Positions 8,469-16,001 of a stretch of 64,000 bases of DNA are shown piece after piece (position 1 is the first letter of the stretch; each line of letters starts with the position of its first letter). This stretch comes from an uncultured Muribaculaceae bacterium (GTDB lineage: Bacteria; Bacteroidota; Bacteroidia; Bacteroidales; Muribaculaceae), in assembly GCA_910584905.1 (NCBI GenBank), contig CAJUCQ010000023.1:1-64000 (forward strand), given 5' to 3'. Both the position numbers and the translations under genes were made by a program. The notes under the pieces were generated by a model. The model searched no databases and had not been told where the DNA came from. It saw nothing but the letters and a program-made list of their open reading frames with translations.

Positions 8469-9455
8469 ATGCAATTCGCCCATCCACATATCCTTTGGCT
8501 GTTGCTCCTGCTCGTCCCGCTCGCGGGATGGTACATTTGGAAGTTGCGCAACTCACAGGCGACCATGTCAATGAGCACAACCTCGCCTTTTGCGGGGCTT
8601 CCGCGCTCGTGGAAAGAATATCTCCGCTACCTGCTCATAGCCCTGCGGCTCGGCGCGCTCGCGTGTCTCATCGTGGTGCTTGCGCGCCCGCAAATCAAAG
8701 ACTCTTGGCGGACATCGTCGACGCAGGGCACCGACATCGTGCTCGCGCTCGACGTGTCGACGAGTATGCTCGCCCGCGACTTCAAGCCCGACCGCTTCGG
8801 AGCCGCCAAGGAAGTAGCCACGCGCTTCATCGCCGGCCGCGAGAGCGACAACATCGGCATCGTCATCTTTGCAGGCGAGAGCCTCACGGGGGTGCCTATG
8901 ACAATCGACCGCACCCAGCTCATCAGCTACCTCCAGAATCTCAACATGAATATGCTTGAAGACGGCACGGCCATCGGCGACGGCATAGCCACGGCCCTCA
9001 ACCGCCTTAAAGAGGGCAAGGCAAAGAGCAAAAGCATAATCCTCCTGACCGACGGCTCGAACAACACGGGCGTCGTGGCGCCGGTGACGGCCTCGGAAGT
9101 GGCCAAGGAACTCGGCGTGAAAATATACACCATCGGAATCGGCACAAACGGCTCGGCCCCCTACCCCACGCGCACCATGAGCGGCACCATCGAATTCACG
9201 CCGCAGCCCGTGGTAATCGATGAAGCCACGCTGCGCACCATAGCCGAGAGCACCGGCGGAAAATACTTCCGCGCCACGGGCAACCGCGTGCTCGAAGAGG
9301 TGTTTCAGGAAATCGACGCTCTCGAAAAGACCCACATGGACGTGCGCCACTTCTCGCATACGGAGGACAACTACATGCTTTGGGCATGGCTGGCGCTGGC
9401 GCTCTTCACGCTTGAGCTTGTGCTCCGCTACACGGTGCTGCGCACAATCCCCTAA
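8469..9455 (+). CDS. batA: BatA-type VWA membrane protein
   Basis: A 328-residue protein. Two transmembrane helices (about 7-24 and 54-72) precede a von Willebrand factor A domain, and a third helix is near 303-325. The metal-ion-dependent adhesion site is intact: DVSTS at residues 95-99, DGTAIGDG for the threonine, and ILLTDGSNN for the aspartate. BatA/BatB proteins of Bacteroides were linked to aerotolerance, and the VWA domain probably faces the periplasm and docks protein partners. It follows the preceding gene by 5 bases and precedes the BatB-type gene by 33 bases. Confidence 0.92.
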   Translation: MQFAHPHILWLLLLLVPLAGWYIWKLRNSQATMSMSTTSPFAGLPRSWKEYLRYLLIALRLGALACLIVVLARPQIKDSWRTSSTQGTDIVLALDVSTSMLARDFKPDRFGAAKEVATRFIAGRESDNIGIVIFAGESLTGVPMTIDRTQLISYLQNLNMNMLEDGTAIGDGIATALNRLKEGKAKSKSIILLTDGSNNTGVVAPVTASEVAKELGVKIYTIGIGTNGSAPYPTRTMSGTIEFTPQPVVIDEATLRTIAESTGGKYFRATGNRVLEEVFQEIDALEKTHMDVRHFSHTEDNYMLWAWLALALFTLELVLRYTVLRTIP

Positions 9456-9488
9456 GCTCCTTCAAAACTTCTCCCTTATTCCGACAAT

Positions 9489-11267
9489 ATGTTTGACTTC
9501 GCATACCCTCAATATCTTTATCTGCTGGGGCTTCCGGTAGTTGTAGCGCTCCTGTTCTGGTGGGCCCGCGTCTCCCGCAAGGCGCGTCTGCGCCGCTTCG
9601 GGCGCCTGTCGGTAATCGAAAGCCTCATGCCTGACGCCTCGCGCTACACGCCCACCGTCAAACTCGTGCTTCAGCTCTTGGCTCTGACGGCGCTCGTGAT
9701 AATTGTTGCCCGCCCGCGCGCCGGCAGCAAGGAGCAGGAAACGACCTCAGCCGGCATCGAAGTGATGATTGCATTCGACGTCTCGAACTCGATGCTCGCA
9801 TCGTCGAACGACGCCCCCGACGGAATTTCACGCATCGACCGCGCACGCCTTTTGCTGGAGAAGCTGCTCAACCGCCTCGACAACGACAAGGTGGGGCTTG
9901 TGGTCTTCGCCGGAGAATCGAAGATGCAACTGCCACTTACGATGGACTTCTTCAGCGCAAAGATGTATCTCAACGAACTCGTGCCGGGGATGATAAACAA
10001 TCAGGGCACGTCGCTTGCGTCGGCAATAAAAATGTCTATGAACGGTTTCTCGCCCGCAAAAGACGTGCATAAAGCCATCATCCTCATCACCGACGCCGAA
10101 GACCACGAAGGCGCGGCTGTCGAGACGGCACGCATAGCGGCTGAAAACGGCATACAGGTAGACGTCATCGGCCTCGGAAGCGCCAAGGGCGCACCTATCC
10201 CCCTGCCGGGCGGCAAAGCCGGCCAATATATGACCGACATGCAGGGGCAGACCGTAATCACGGCCGTCAACGAACAGATGGGGCGCGAAATCGCCGACGC
10301 CGGCGACGGCATCTACGTCAACGGCGCCGCCTCCAACGCCCTCGACCAACTCACCGAACAGCTCGACACGCTCTCGAAATCGGAATTCCGCTCGGTAAGC
10401 TACTCGGCCGCCGCCGAACAGTTCCCGACCTTCGCTTGGATTGCTTTCATTCTCCTGATAATCGACGGATTTATGGTAGACCGCAAAATCAGCTGGCTTC
10501 GCGGCGTAAACTTCTTCACGCGCGGCAACGGCAAGAACAAAAAAACGACGGCGGCTATAATCATCCTGATGCTTGGCGGCGCGTTCACGGCCTCCGCCGA
10601 AGCCACCGACACGTCAATAAAAGCCGAGCGCAACTATATTCGCGAAGGCAACAAGGCCTACGCCGATTCCAACTGGCACGCCGCGCTCGAATCATACGAA
10701 AACGCCCTCGCGGCAAATCCGCGGAGCGTGCGCGCCGCCTACAACAAGGCCCTCGCGCTGAGCCATCTCTTCTCGGAAGACAACAAAGGCACCCAAAACG
10801 ACCCACGCGTGGCGGCAACAGAGCTGTTCAATGCCGCGGCCGCGGCTGCTATAGCCGAAGAAGATATGGAAATCGCACAGCGGGCATTCTACAATCTCGG
10901 CAACATCGCCTTCAACGACGAGAACTACGACGAAGCCATCAAACGCTACAAACAGTCGCTCAGAATACGCCCCGACGACCAAGCCGCGCGGCAAAACCTG
11001 CGTCTTGCACAGCTCAAAAAGCAGGAACAGGAACAAAATCAAGACAACAAAGACAATAAAGACGACAAGCAGGACCAACAGCAGCAACAAGAGCAACAAC
11101 AACAGCAGCAAGAGCAAGAACAGCAGCAGCAAGAACAGCAGCAGATGACAGGTTCAGCTCAGCAAATTCTGCAATCGATGCAGAACAAGGAAAATGCCAC
11201 GCGCAAGAAAGTACAGCGTCAGGAAGCTGAACCGGCCGGACGCCCGCAGACCGACAAGCCGTGGTAA
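9489..11267 (+). CDS. batB: BatB-BatC fusion: VWA domain plus TPR and Gln-rich tail
   Basis: A 592-residue protein. Residues 1 to about 335 are BatB: two N-terminal helices, DVSNS at 97-101, NNQGTSLASAI and ILITDAEDHEG as the adhesion-site residues, and a helix near 313-328. Residues about 351-375 (a basic start, then IIILMLGGAFTASAEA) look like a former signal peptide, after which the TPR region of BatC begins (GNKAYADSNWHAALESYENAL; YNLGNIAFNDENYDEAIKRY). The tail at about 515-560 is almost pure Gln and Glu. In other Bacteroidales batB and batC are, as I recall, separate genes; here the frame is continuous and no ATG sits at the old start of BatC. The long hydrophobic segment may now anchor the TPR part on the periplasmic side. 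Confidence 0.9.
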   Translation: MFDFAYPQYLYLLGLPVVVALLFWWARVSRKARLRRFGRLSVIESLMPDASRYTPTVKLVLQLLALTALVIIVARPRAGSKEQETTSAGIEVMIAFDVSNSMLASSNDAPDGISRIDRARLLLEKLLNRLDNDKVGLVVFAGESKMQLPLTMDFFSAKMYLNELVPGMINNQGTSLASAIKMSMNGFSPAKDVHKAIILITDAEDHEGAAVETARIAAENGIQVDVIGLGSAKGAPIPLPGGKAGQYMTDMQGQTVITAVNEQMGREIADAGDGIYVNGAASNALDQLTEQLDTLSKSEFRSVSYSAAAEQFPTFAWIAFILLIIDGFMVDRKISWLRGVNFFTRGNGKNKKTTAAIIILMLGGAFTASAEATDTSIKAERNYIREGNKAYADSNWHAALESYENALAANPRSVRAAYNKALALSHLFSEDNKGTQNDPRVAATELFNAAAAAAIAEEDMEIAQRAFYNLGNIAFNDENYDEAIKRYKQSLRIRPDDQAARQNLRLAQLKKQEQEQNQDNKDNKDDKQDQQQQQEQQQQQQEQEQQQQEQQQMTGSAQQILQSMQNKENATRKKVQRQEAEPAGRPQTDKPW

Positions 11268-11290
11268 AAACAAACACAAAACACAGATTC

Positions 11291-13099
11291 ATGACGCGTT
11301 TCAGACTATATTTCATCCTGATACTTCTGGCCATAGCCGGAAGCGCGGTTGCGACGGCGCAACAGGCGCAGTTCTCCCTCGTGCCTCCGCGGGCCGTGGT
11401 GGAGGGCCGCAACTTCAATCTCACCTTCCGCCTCACCGACGGCGAGGCCAATGCACCGGCCGCTCCGCAGCTCCCCCACTGCCGTCTGCTCTACGGCCCG
11501 TCGACGTCGACGATGCAATCGACACAGATTGTCAACGGCCGCATGTCGTCGACCTACTCCATCGACTATACATTCGTCTACCGGGCCGAAGAACCGGGCG
11601 AAGTAAACGTCCCCGAGGTGAGCATCAGCAGCGGAGGCAAGACCCTGCACTCGCGCGCGGCAAGCTTCAACATCCTTCCGGCCGACAAAAGCACCGCACA
11701 CGGCTCACAAAGCGGGCCGAGCCACGTTCAGGCCGATGACTACACCACCCAGACTCCGGGCCGCGTGGACAAGGACGACCTGCTCGTGCGCGTAAGCTTC
11801 TCGAAGTCGAAAGTCTATGAGCAAGAGCCGGTGGTCGCCACGATCAAGGTCTACACCAAATACGACATCTCGTCGTTCATGGTCACGACCCAGCCGGCCT
11901 TCGAAGGCTTCCTCTGCGAAGAACTGCCCGTGACGCTGGAAATGAATCTCGAACATTTCAACGGTCAGAACTACCACACGGCTGTGCTCAAGCGCCTGCT
12001 GCTCTATCCTCAGAAAGCGGGCAAGCTCTCGGTCAACTCGGGTAAATACGACGTCACGATAGTGCAATACGAAAGCGTGAACATGGGCTTCTTCCGCACA
12101 TCGCGCCCCGTCGAACGCACGCTGACGACGTCGTCCAACGCCGCGTCGCTTACGGTCGAAGCGCTCCCCGAGCCTCGTCCCGCCGCGTTCAACGGCGCTG
12201 TCGGCAAATTCACGGCGTCGGCCCGCCTCGAACCCGAACTCCTCAAAACCAACGAAGCCGCTACGTACACCTATACCGTGACGGGTACGGGCAACATCAA
12301 ATTCCTCAACAGCCCCTCCATCGAATTCCCGGCAGGGGTGGACGTCTACACCCCCAAAAACGAAATCGACGCCCGCGTCGCCGGAGCCAACATGACAGGA
12401 AGCTGCTCGACGGTGTTCACCATCGTCCCGCAGGAACAAGGGGCCTTCACCATCGACGGTGTGCCCTTTGTATATTTCGATCCCGAGAAGCATAAATATG
12501 AGACTGTCGATATTCCGGCGATTCCGTTCAAGGTCGCCAAAGGCGCAGGGACGTCGTCAGCCGCATCCGAGCAGAAGACACTCAACACCCATATCAACGA
12601 CATCCTTCACATCCATCAGCTCAAGGGAGGCCGCAAAGCCGCGCCGTCGTATATCGCCACGCAACCGTGGTATTGGATTGTGTTCCTTGTATTCGCCCTC
12701 GGGCTGGTAGGAGTGGTGTTCGTCTACCGCCGCAACATCAGACTCAACGCCGACGTCGCCGGACGCCGACTCGCCCGCGCCGGACGCGTGGCCGGACGCC
12801 GCCTTAAAGAAGCCCGCAAATACATGCAGGTCCGCGAAAGCGACCGCTTCTACGCCTCTCTCGCTCTCGCCCTCCGAGGCTACATCGGCGACAAACTGTC
12901 GATACCGCCGTCGCAGCTCGTGCGCGAAAACATCACCGAACGCCTCGGGGCGCGCGGCGTCAACGACGCAACGATAGCCGATGTCATCGAAGTGCTCGAC
13001 ACCTGCGAGATGGCCCGCTTCACCCCCATGAACACCGACACGGAAATGTCAGCAACGTACAACAAAGCCGTCGAGGCAATCAGAAACATTGAAAAATGA
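11291..13099 (+). CDS. batD: BatD-type membrane protein
   Basis: A 602-residue protein from the ATG at 11291, where a clean signal peptide begins (MTRFRLYFILILLAIAGSAV). A GTG at 11261 overlapping the batB stop would add ten polar residues before the signal, so I prefer the ATG. Several beta-sandwich repeats follow (VPPRAVVEGRNFNLTFRL; LLVRVSFSKSKVYEQEPV; YTVTGTGNIKFL), typical of BatD (oxygen-tolerance) proteins. One transmembrane helix lies at about 461-481 and a cytoplasmic helical domain ends the protein. The stop overlaps the batE start by 4 bases (ATGA). Confidence 0.9.
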   Translation: MTRFRLYFILILLAIAGSAVATAQQAQFSLVPPRAVVEGRNFNLTFRLTDGEANAPAAPQLPHCRLLYGPSTSTMQSTQIVNGRMSSTYSIDYTFVYRAEEPGEVNVPEVSISSGGKTLHSRAASFNILPADKSTAHGSQSGPSHVQADDYTTQTPGRVDKDDLLVRVSFSKSKVYEQEPVVATIKVYTKYDISSFMVTTQPAFEGFLCEELPVTLEMNLEHFNGQNYHTAVLKRLLLYPQKAGKLSVNSGKYDVTIVQYESVNMGFFRTSRPVERTLTTSSNAASLTVEALPEPRPAAFNGAVGKFTASARLEPELLKTNEAATYTYTVTGTGNIKFLNSPSIEFPAGVDVYTPKNEIDARVAGANMTGSCSTVFTIVPQEQGAFTIDGVPFVYFDPEKHKYETVDIPAIPFKVAKGAGTSSAASEQKTLNTHINDILHIHQLKGGRKAAPSYIATQPWYWIVFLVFALGLVGVVFVYRRNIRLNADVAGRRLARAGRVAGRRLKEARKYMQVRESDRFYASLALALRGYIGDKLSIPPSQLVRENITERLGARGVNDATIADVIEVLDTCEMARFTPMNTDTEMSATYNKAVEAIRNIEK

Positions 13100-13872
13100 A
13101 AAGACCAGCAGTATCTTTCATCCTCGCGCTCGGCGTGGCGGCGGCGGCCGTGGCATCTCCCGCAGTAGCCGGCGATTCGCTCTACAACAAAGAGGAATTC
13201 AGGAATGCGGCGGAAGCCTACGAGCAATCAATAAGCGAAGAAGGCCCCGACGCCGACACCTATTATAACCTCGGGAACGCATACTACCGCACCGGACGGA
13301 CGGGCAAGGCCGTCGTGGCCTACGAACGCGCACTGCGCCTGCAACCCACCCACGAAGACGCCCGGACAAACCTCGGCTTTGTCAACAGCCGCATCGAAGA
13401 CCGCCCCGAAGACGACTCCGCTTTTCTTAGCAACCTGCAGAAGACGATACGCAATTCAATGAGCGCCAACGCATGGGCATGGACGGCAATGGTCCTTTTC
13501 GCCGTGCTCCTCGGAGCCATTGCGCTCTATATATTCGCCCAAAGCGTAGGTCTGCGCAAATGCGGATTCTTTGGAGGCATCGCCCTGTGTGTGCTCTTCG
13601 TCTACTCGCTTGTCACGGCGCTATCGTCGGCCGGCCACGCGCAGTCGCACGAAGAAGCCGTGGTGATTGTGCCGACAACCTACCTCAGCTCCACCCCCCG
13701 CCCCGGCAACACGGCGTCGGACCGCCTCGTAGCCATCCACGAAGGAACAAAAGTAGAAATCATCGATTCGCTATCCACGCCCGACGACCCTACGTCGCCG
13801 AAATGGTATAACGTCAAGATAAACAACAGCACAAAGGCTTGGCTGAAAGCTGTCGACGTAGAAAGAATATGA
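13096..13872 (+). CDS. batE: BatE-type TPR and SH3 membrane protein
   Basis: A 258-residue protein. A signal peptide occupies residues 1-26 (ending AVAG). TPR repeats follow to about residue 100 (YYNLGNAYYRTGRTGKAVVAYERAL). Two adjacent transmembrane helices lie at about 128-150 and 156-177, and the C-terminal 70 residues form a bacterial SH3-like domain (VVIVPTTYLSSTP, VAIHEGTKVEIID, WYNVKINNSTKAWL). This is the standard BatE layout and the last gene of the operon, coupled to batD by a 4-base overlap. Confidence 0.9.
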   Translation: MKRPAVSFILALGVAAAAVASPAVAGDSLYNKEEFRNAAEAYEQSISEEGPDADTYYNLGNAYYRTGRTGKAVVAYERALRLQPTHEDARTNLGFVNSRIEDRPEDDSAFLSNLQKTIRNSMSANAWAWTAMVLFAVLLGAIALYIFAQSVGLRKCGFFGGIALCVLFVYSLVTALSSAGHAQSHEEAVVIVPTTYLSSTPRPGNTASDRLVAIHEGTKVEIIDSLSTPDDPTSPKWYNVKINNSTKAWLKAVDVERI

Positions 13873-13921
13873 CAACTGTCCGCAATATGCTTTAAAACAT
13901 ATAATCTTTTTTGATGAAATT

Positions 13922-13953
13922 CTTGTTTAATTGAAAAATTGACAGTAATTTTA
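13922..13953 (+). promoter_or_regulatory. Probable promoter of the small HTH gene
   Basis: CTTG at 13922-13925 and TAATTTTA at 13946-13953, separated by 20 bases, are one mismatch each from the Bacteroidetes TTTG / TAnnTTTG consensus. They lie in an AT-rich gap about 50 bases upstream of the ATG at 14006. Confidence 0.5.
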
Positions 13954-14005
13954 GCACCATAAAAACATTCCCTATTCACTAACCCTATTAATCCCTCGAT
14001 AAGCT

Positions 14006-14266
14006 ATGACCAAAACCATCACCTTCAACGAGCTTCGTCGACTCAAAGACCGTCTCCCCGACGGCTCGATGCATCAGATTGCCGACCGTCTCAACACGAC
14101 CGTACAGACCGTTCGCAACTACTTTGGCGGCTGCAACTACGACAATGGCAAGAACGCAGGTCTCCATATCGAACCGGGACCCGACGGCGGCATCGTTGTG
14201 CTGGATGACTCGACCATCTACGACATGGCCGTAGAAATCCTTCAGGCTCAGGAAGCCGCTGAATAA
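14006..14266 (+). CDS. Small helix-turn-helix-like protein
   Basis: An 86-residue protein. Residues about 20-42 (MHQIADRLNTTVQTVRNYFGG) read as a helix-turn-helix resembling those of small Bacteroidetes DNA-binding proteins. The rest contains GLHIEPGPDGGIVVLDDSTIYDMAVEIL, a strand-turn-helix pattern with acidic character. It has its own promoter and a strong terminator, so it is a monocistronic unit. Strong start, normal codon use and clean flanks argue that it is real. The regulatory target is unknown. Confidence 0.85.
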   Translation: MTKTITFNELRRLKDRLPDGSMHQIADRLNTTVQTVRNYFGGCNYDNGKNAGLHIEPGPDGGIVVLDDSTIYDMAVEILQAQEAAE

Positions 14267-14273
14267 AGGAATG

Positions 14274-14318
14274 TGTTCGGGAGCCCGCGCCGTAAGGTCC
14301 GGGCTCCCGAACATTTTA
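14274..14318 (+). terminator. Strong intrinsic terminator
   Basis: TGTTCGGGAGCCCG (14274-14287) pairs perfectly over 14 bp with CGGGCTCCCGAACA (14300-14313) and is followed by TTTTATATT. It lies 8 bases after the HTH gene. Confidence 0.9.
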
Positions 14319-14373
14319 TATTCACCCCGTTACATTCACCCGCCGCCCTGCTCCCGCCTCCTCCCTCCCTGCG

Positions 14374-15453
14374 ATGATAACGATAGCGATACACACCTAC
14401 GAACGCGCGCTCTCGCTCCGTGCCACCCTCGAAAGCCACGGCATCCCCGTAGAGCTGACCAACGTGCTCCACGATTCGCCGGAATTCACTTCCGGCGTGC
14501 GCGTGCGCATCCCCGAGGAACAGTTGCCCCTCGCCCTCCGCATCATCGAAGGCGACGAAAGCACCCCGGCTCCGGGCAACAGCATCCTCGTGCCCGTCGA
14601 TTTCAGCGAGCACTCGTTCAAGGCCGTAACCGTCGCCGCAGGCATAGCCGCGCGCCTTGAAACCCCCGTAAAACTCCTCTACAGCTATCTCGACCCATAC
14701 ATTGCGGGGAACCTCCAGTTTTCAGACAACATCAGCTACGAGCTCGGAGAGTCCGGCGCACGCGAAGCTATGGAAGAAGCCGGGCGCCGGCTGATGCACA
14801 ACTTCCTCGAACGCGTCCACCGCGGCATCGCCGACGGGCTGATAAGCAAGGTAAAGCTTGAAAGCATCGTCGTCGAAGGTGTGCCCGAAGACGCCATCAT
14901 CGAATACGCCAAAAACGAGAAGCCGCCACTAATCGTCATGGGCACCCGAGGCTCGGAACAAAAATCGCGCGAGCTTATCGGCTCCGTCACCGGCGAGGTG
15001 CTCGACGAAGGACGGTTCACGGTGCTCACCGTCCCCGACCCGACGGAAAAGGACACCCTGCTCCGCCCTGACAATATCCTCTTTCTCGGAAATCTCGACC
15101 AAAACGATATCATAGCCCTTGATACGCTTTACAGGCTGTATCCCGACATACATGCGTCGGTGACGCTGTCGTACATGTCGCGGCGGCGCGGCCTGGGCGA
15201 AACAGCCGTAAAAGCCGGGCTCAAGCGCCTCAAAACTTACTGCGACAACAACTTCTCTCGCTTCAGTTTCGAGACGGCCATGCTCCCCAAGGCATCGGAA
15301 GATGACTTCGAGAAACTCGCCGAAAAGCACAAATGCGCCCTTCTCGTTGTCCCCAACCGCCACCGCAACGCATTCTCGCGCCTGTTCAAGCCCGGCATCG
15401 CCAACCGTATCCTATTCCATACGGACCTGCCGATGCTCGTTATTCCAAAATAA
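14374..15453 (+). CDS. DUF2007-like plus tandem universal stress protein
   Basis: A 359-residue protein with three parts. Residues 1-62 (ITIAIHTYERALSLRATLE, VRIPEEQLPLALRIIEG) resemble the DUF2007 putative signal-transducing domain. Residues about 70-215 are a universal stress protein domain that keeps the ATP-binding pattern G-2x-G-9x-G-S in GTRGSEQKSRELIGS. Residues about 220-359 are a second, degenerate USP domain ending FHTDLPMLVIP. UspA-type proteins bind ATP and respond to stress; the N-terminal fusion suggests a sensory role. The following gene begins 1 base after the stop. Confidence 0.85.
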   Translation: MITIAIHTYERALSLRATLESHGIPVELTNVLHDSPEFTSGVRVRIPEEQLPLALRIIEGDESTPAPGNSILVPVDFSEHSFKAVTVAAGIAARLETPVKLLYSYLDPYIAGNLQFSDNISYELGESGAREAMEEAGRRLMHNFLERVHRGIADGLISKVKLESIVVEGVPEDAIIEYAKNEKPPLIVMGTRGSEQKSRELIGSVTGEVLDEGRFTVLTVPDPTEKDTLLRPDNILFLGNLDQNDIIALDTLYRLYPDIHASVTLSYMSRRRGLGETAVKAGLKRLKTYCDNNFSRFSFETAMLPKASEDDFEKLAEKHKCALLVVPNRHRNAFSRLFKPGIANRILFHTDLPMLVIPK

Positions 15454-15454
15454 A

Positions 15455-15964
15455 TTGACACCCGTTTTCAAACCCGAATCCGGCATTTACGCGCGCTCCG
15501 AATTGTCATCCGTCGGACGCGTATGTATCCCCGTGGGCGCCGCAATCGTCATAGCCTCGGTTGTCGGAGGCGTCTATGACGCGCGCCTGTTGCTGGCAGG
15601 AATGATGGTGCTGTTCATTGTCGCGCCTATGGGCGTGCTCCTGTTGTGGCTTCGGCTCACCTCCCGCACCGACATGCGACTGCGACTGCGCCCCCAGCGC
15701 TGGGACGTCACCGACTCCCGACTTGAAATCCACTTTTTCGGCTTCGACGAAAAGGACGAAAACCCCGTAGAGAGCATGACGATTGATTTGTCTGAAATTT
15801 CGGGATTCGATACAATCGGGAGCAACTACATCGTGCGCACGAGCCTCGCCTCGGCGCAAGCCCTTGTCGTTCCGCGCGAACATCTTGACGCCAAAAGCGT
15901 TAAAACACTCAGCAATGCCGTATATTCCAATCTGCGCGCAAAAGACGACGAAGAATTGGCATAA
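15455..15964 (+). CDS. Two-helix membrane protein with soluble C-domain, probable TTG start
   Basis: About 169 residues if translation begins at the TTG at 15455, one base after the stop of the stress protein; no ATG occurs in frame until the second membrane helix, so TTG is the only start that keeps the N-terminus. Two membrane helices lie at about residues 25-65 (VGAAIVIASVVGGV; MMVLFIVAPMGVLLLWL). The C-terminal domain (WDVTDSRLEIHFFGFDEK, ALVVPREHLD) resembles the PH-like domains of YcxB-type membrane proteins. The spacing suggests reinitiation from the upstream gene. Function unknown. Confidence 0.65.
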   Translation: MTPVFKPESGIYARSELSSVGRVCIPVGAAIVIASVVGGVYDARLLLAGMMVLFIVAPMGVLLLWLRLTSRTDMRLRLRPQRWDVTDSRLEIHFFGFDEKDENPVESMTIDLSEISGFDTIGSNYIVRTSLASAQALVVPREHLDAKSVKTLSNAVYSNLRAKDDEELA

Positions 15965-16001
15965 CTTTTGCGAGGTAGATGAGAAAATAAATCCCCTCTT
16001 C

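Noticed and set aside
11261..11290. GTG start for batD overlapping the batB stop
   Set aside because: It adds ten polar and charged residues in front of a clean signal peptide that starts at the ATG at 11291.
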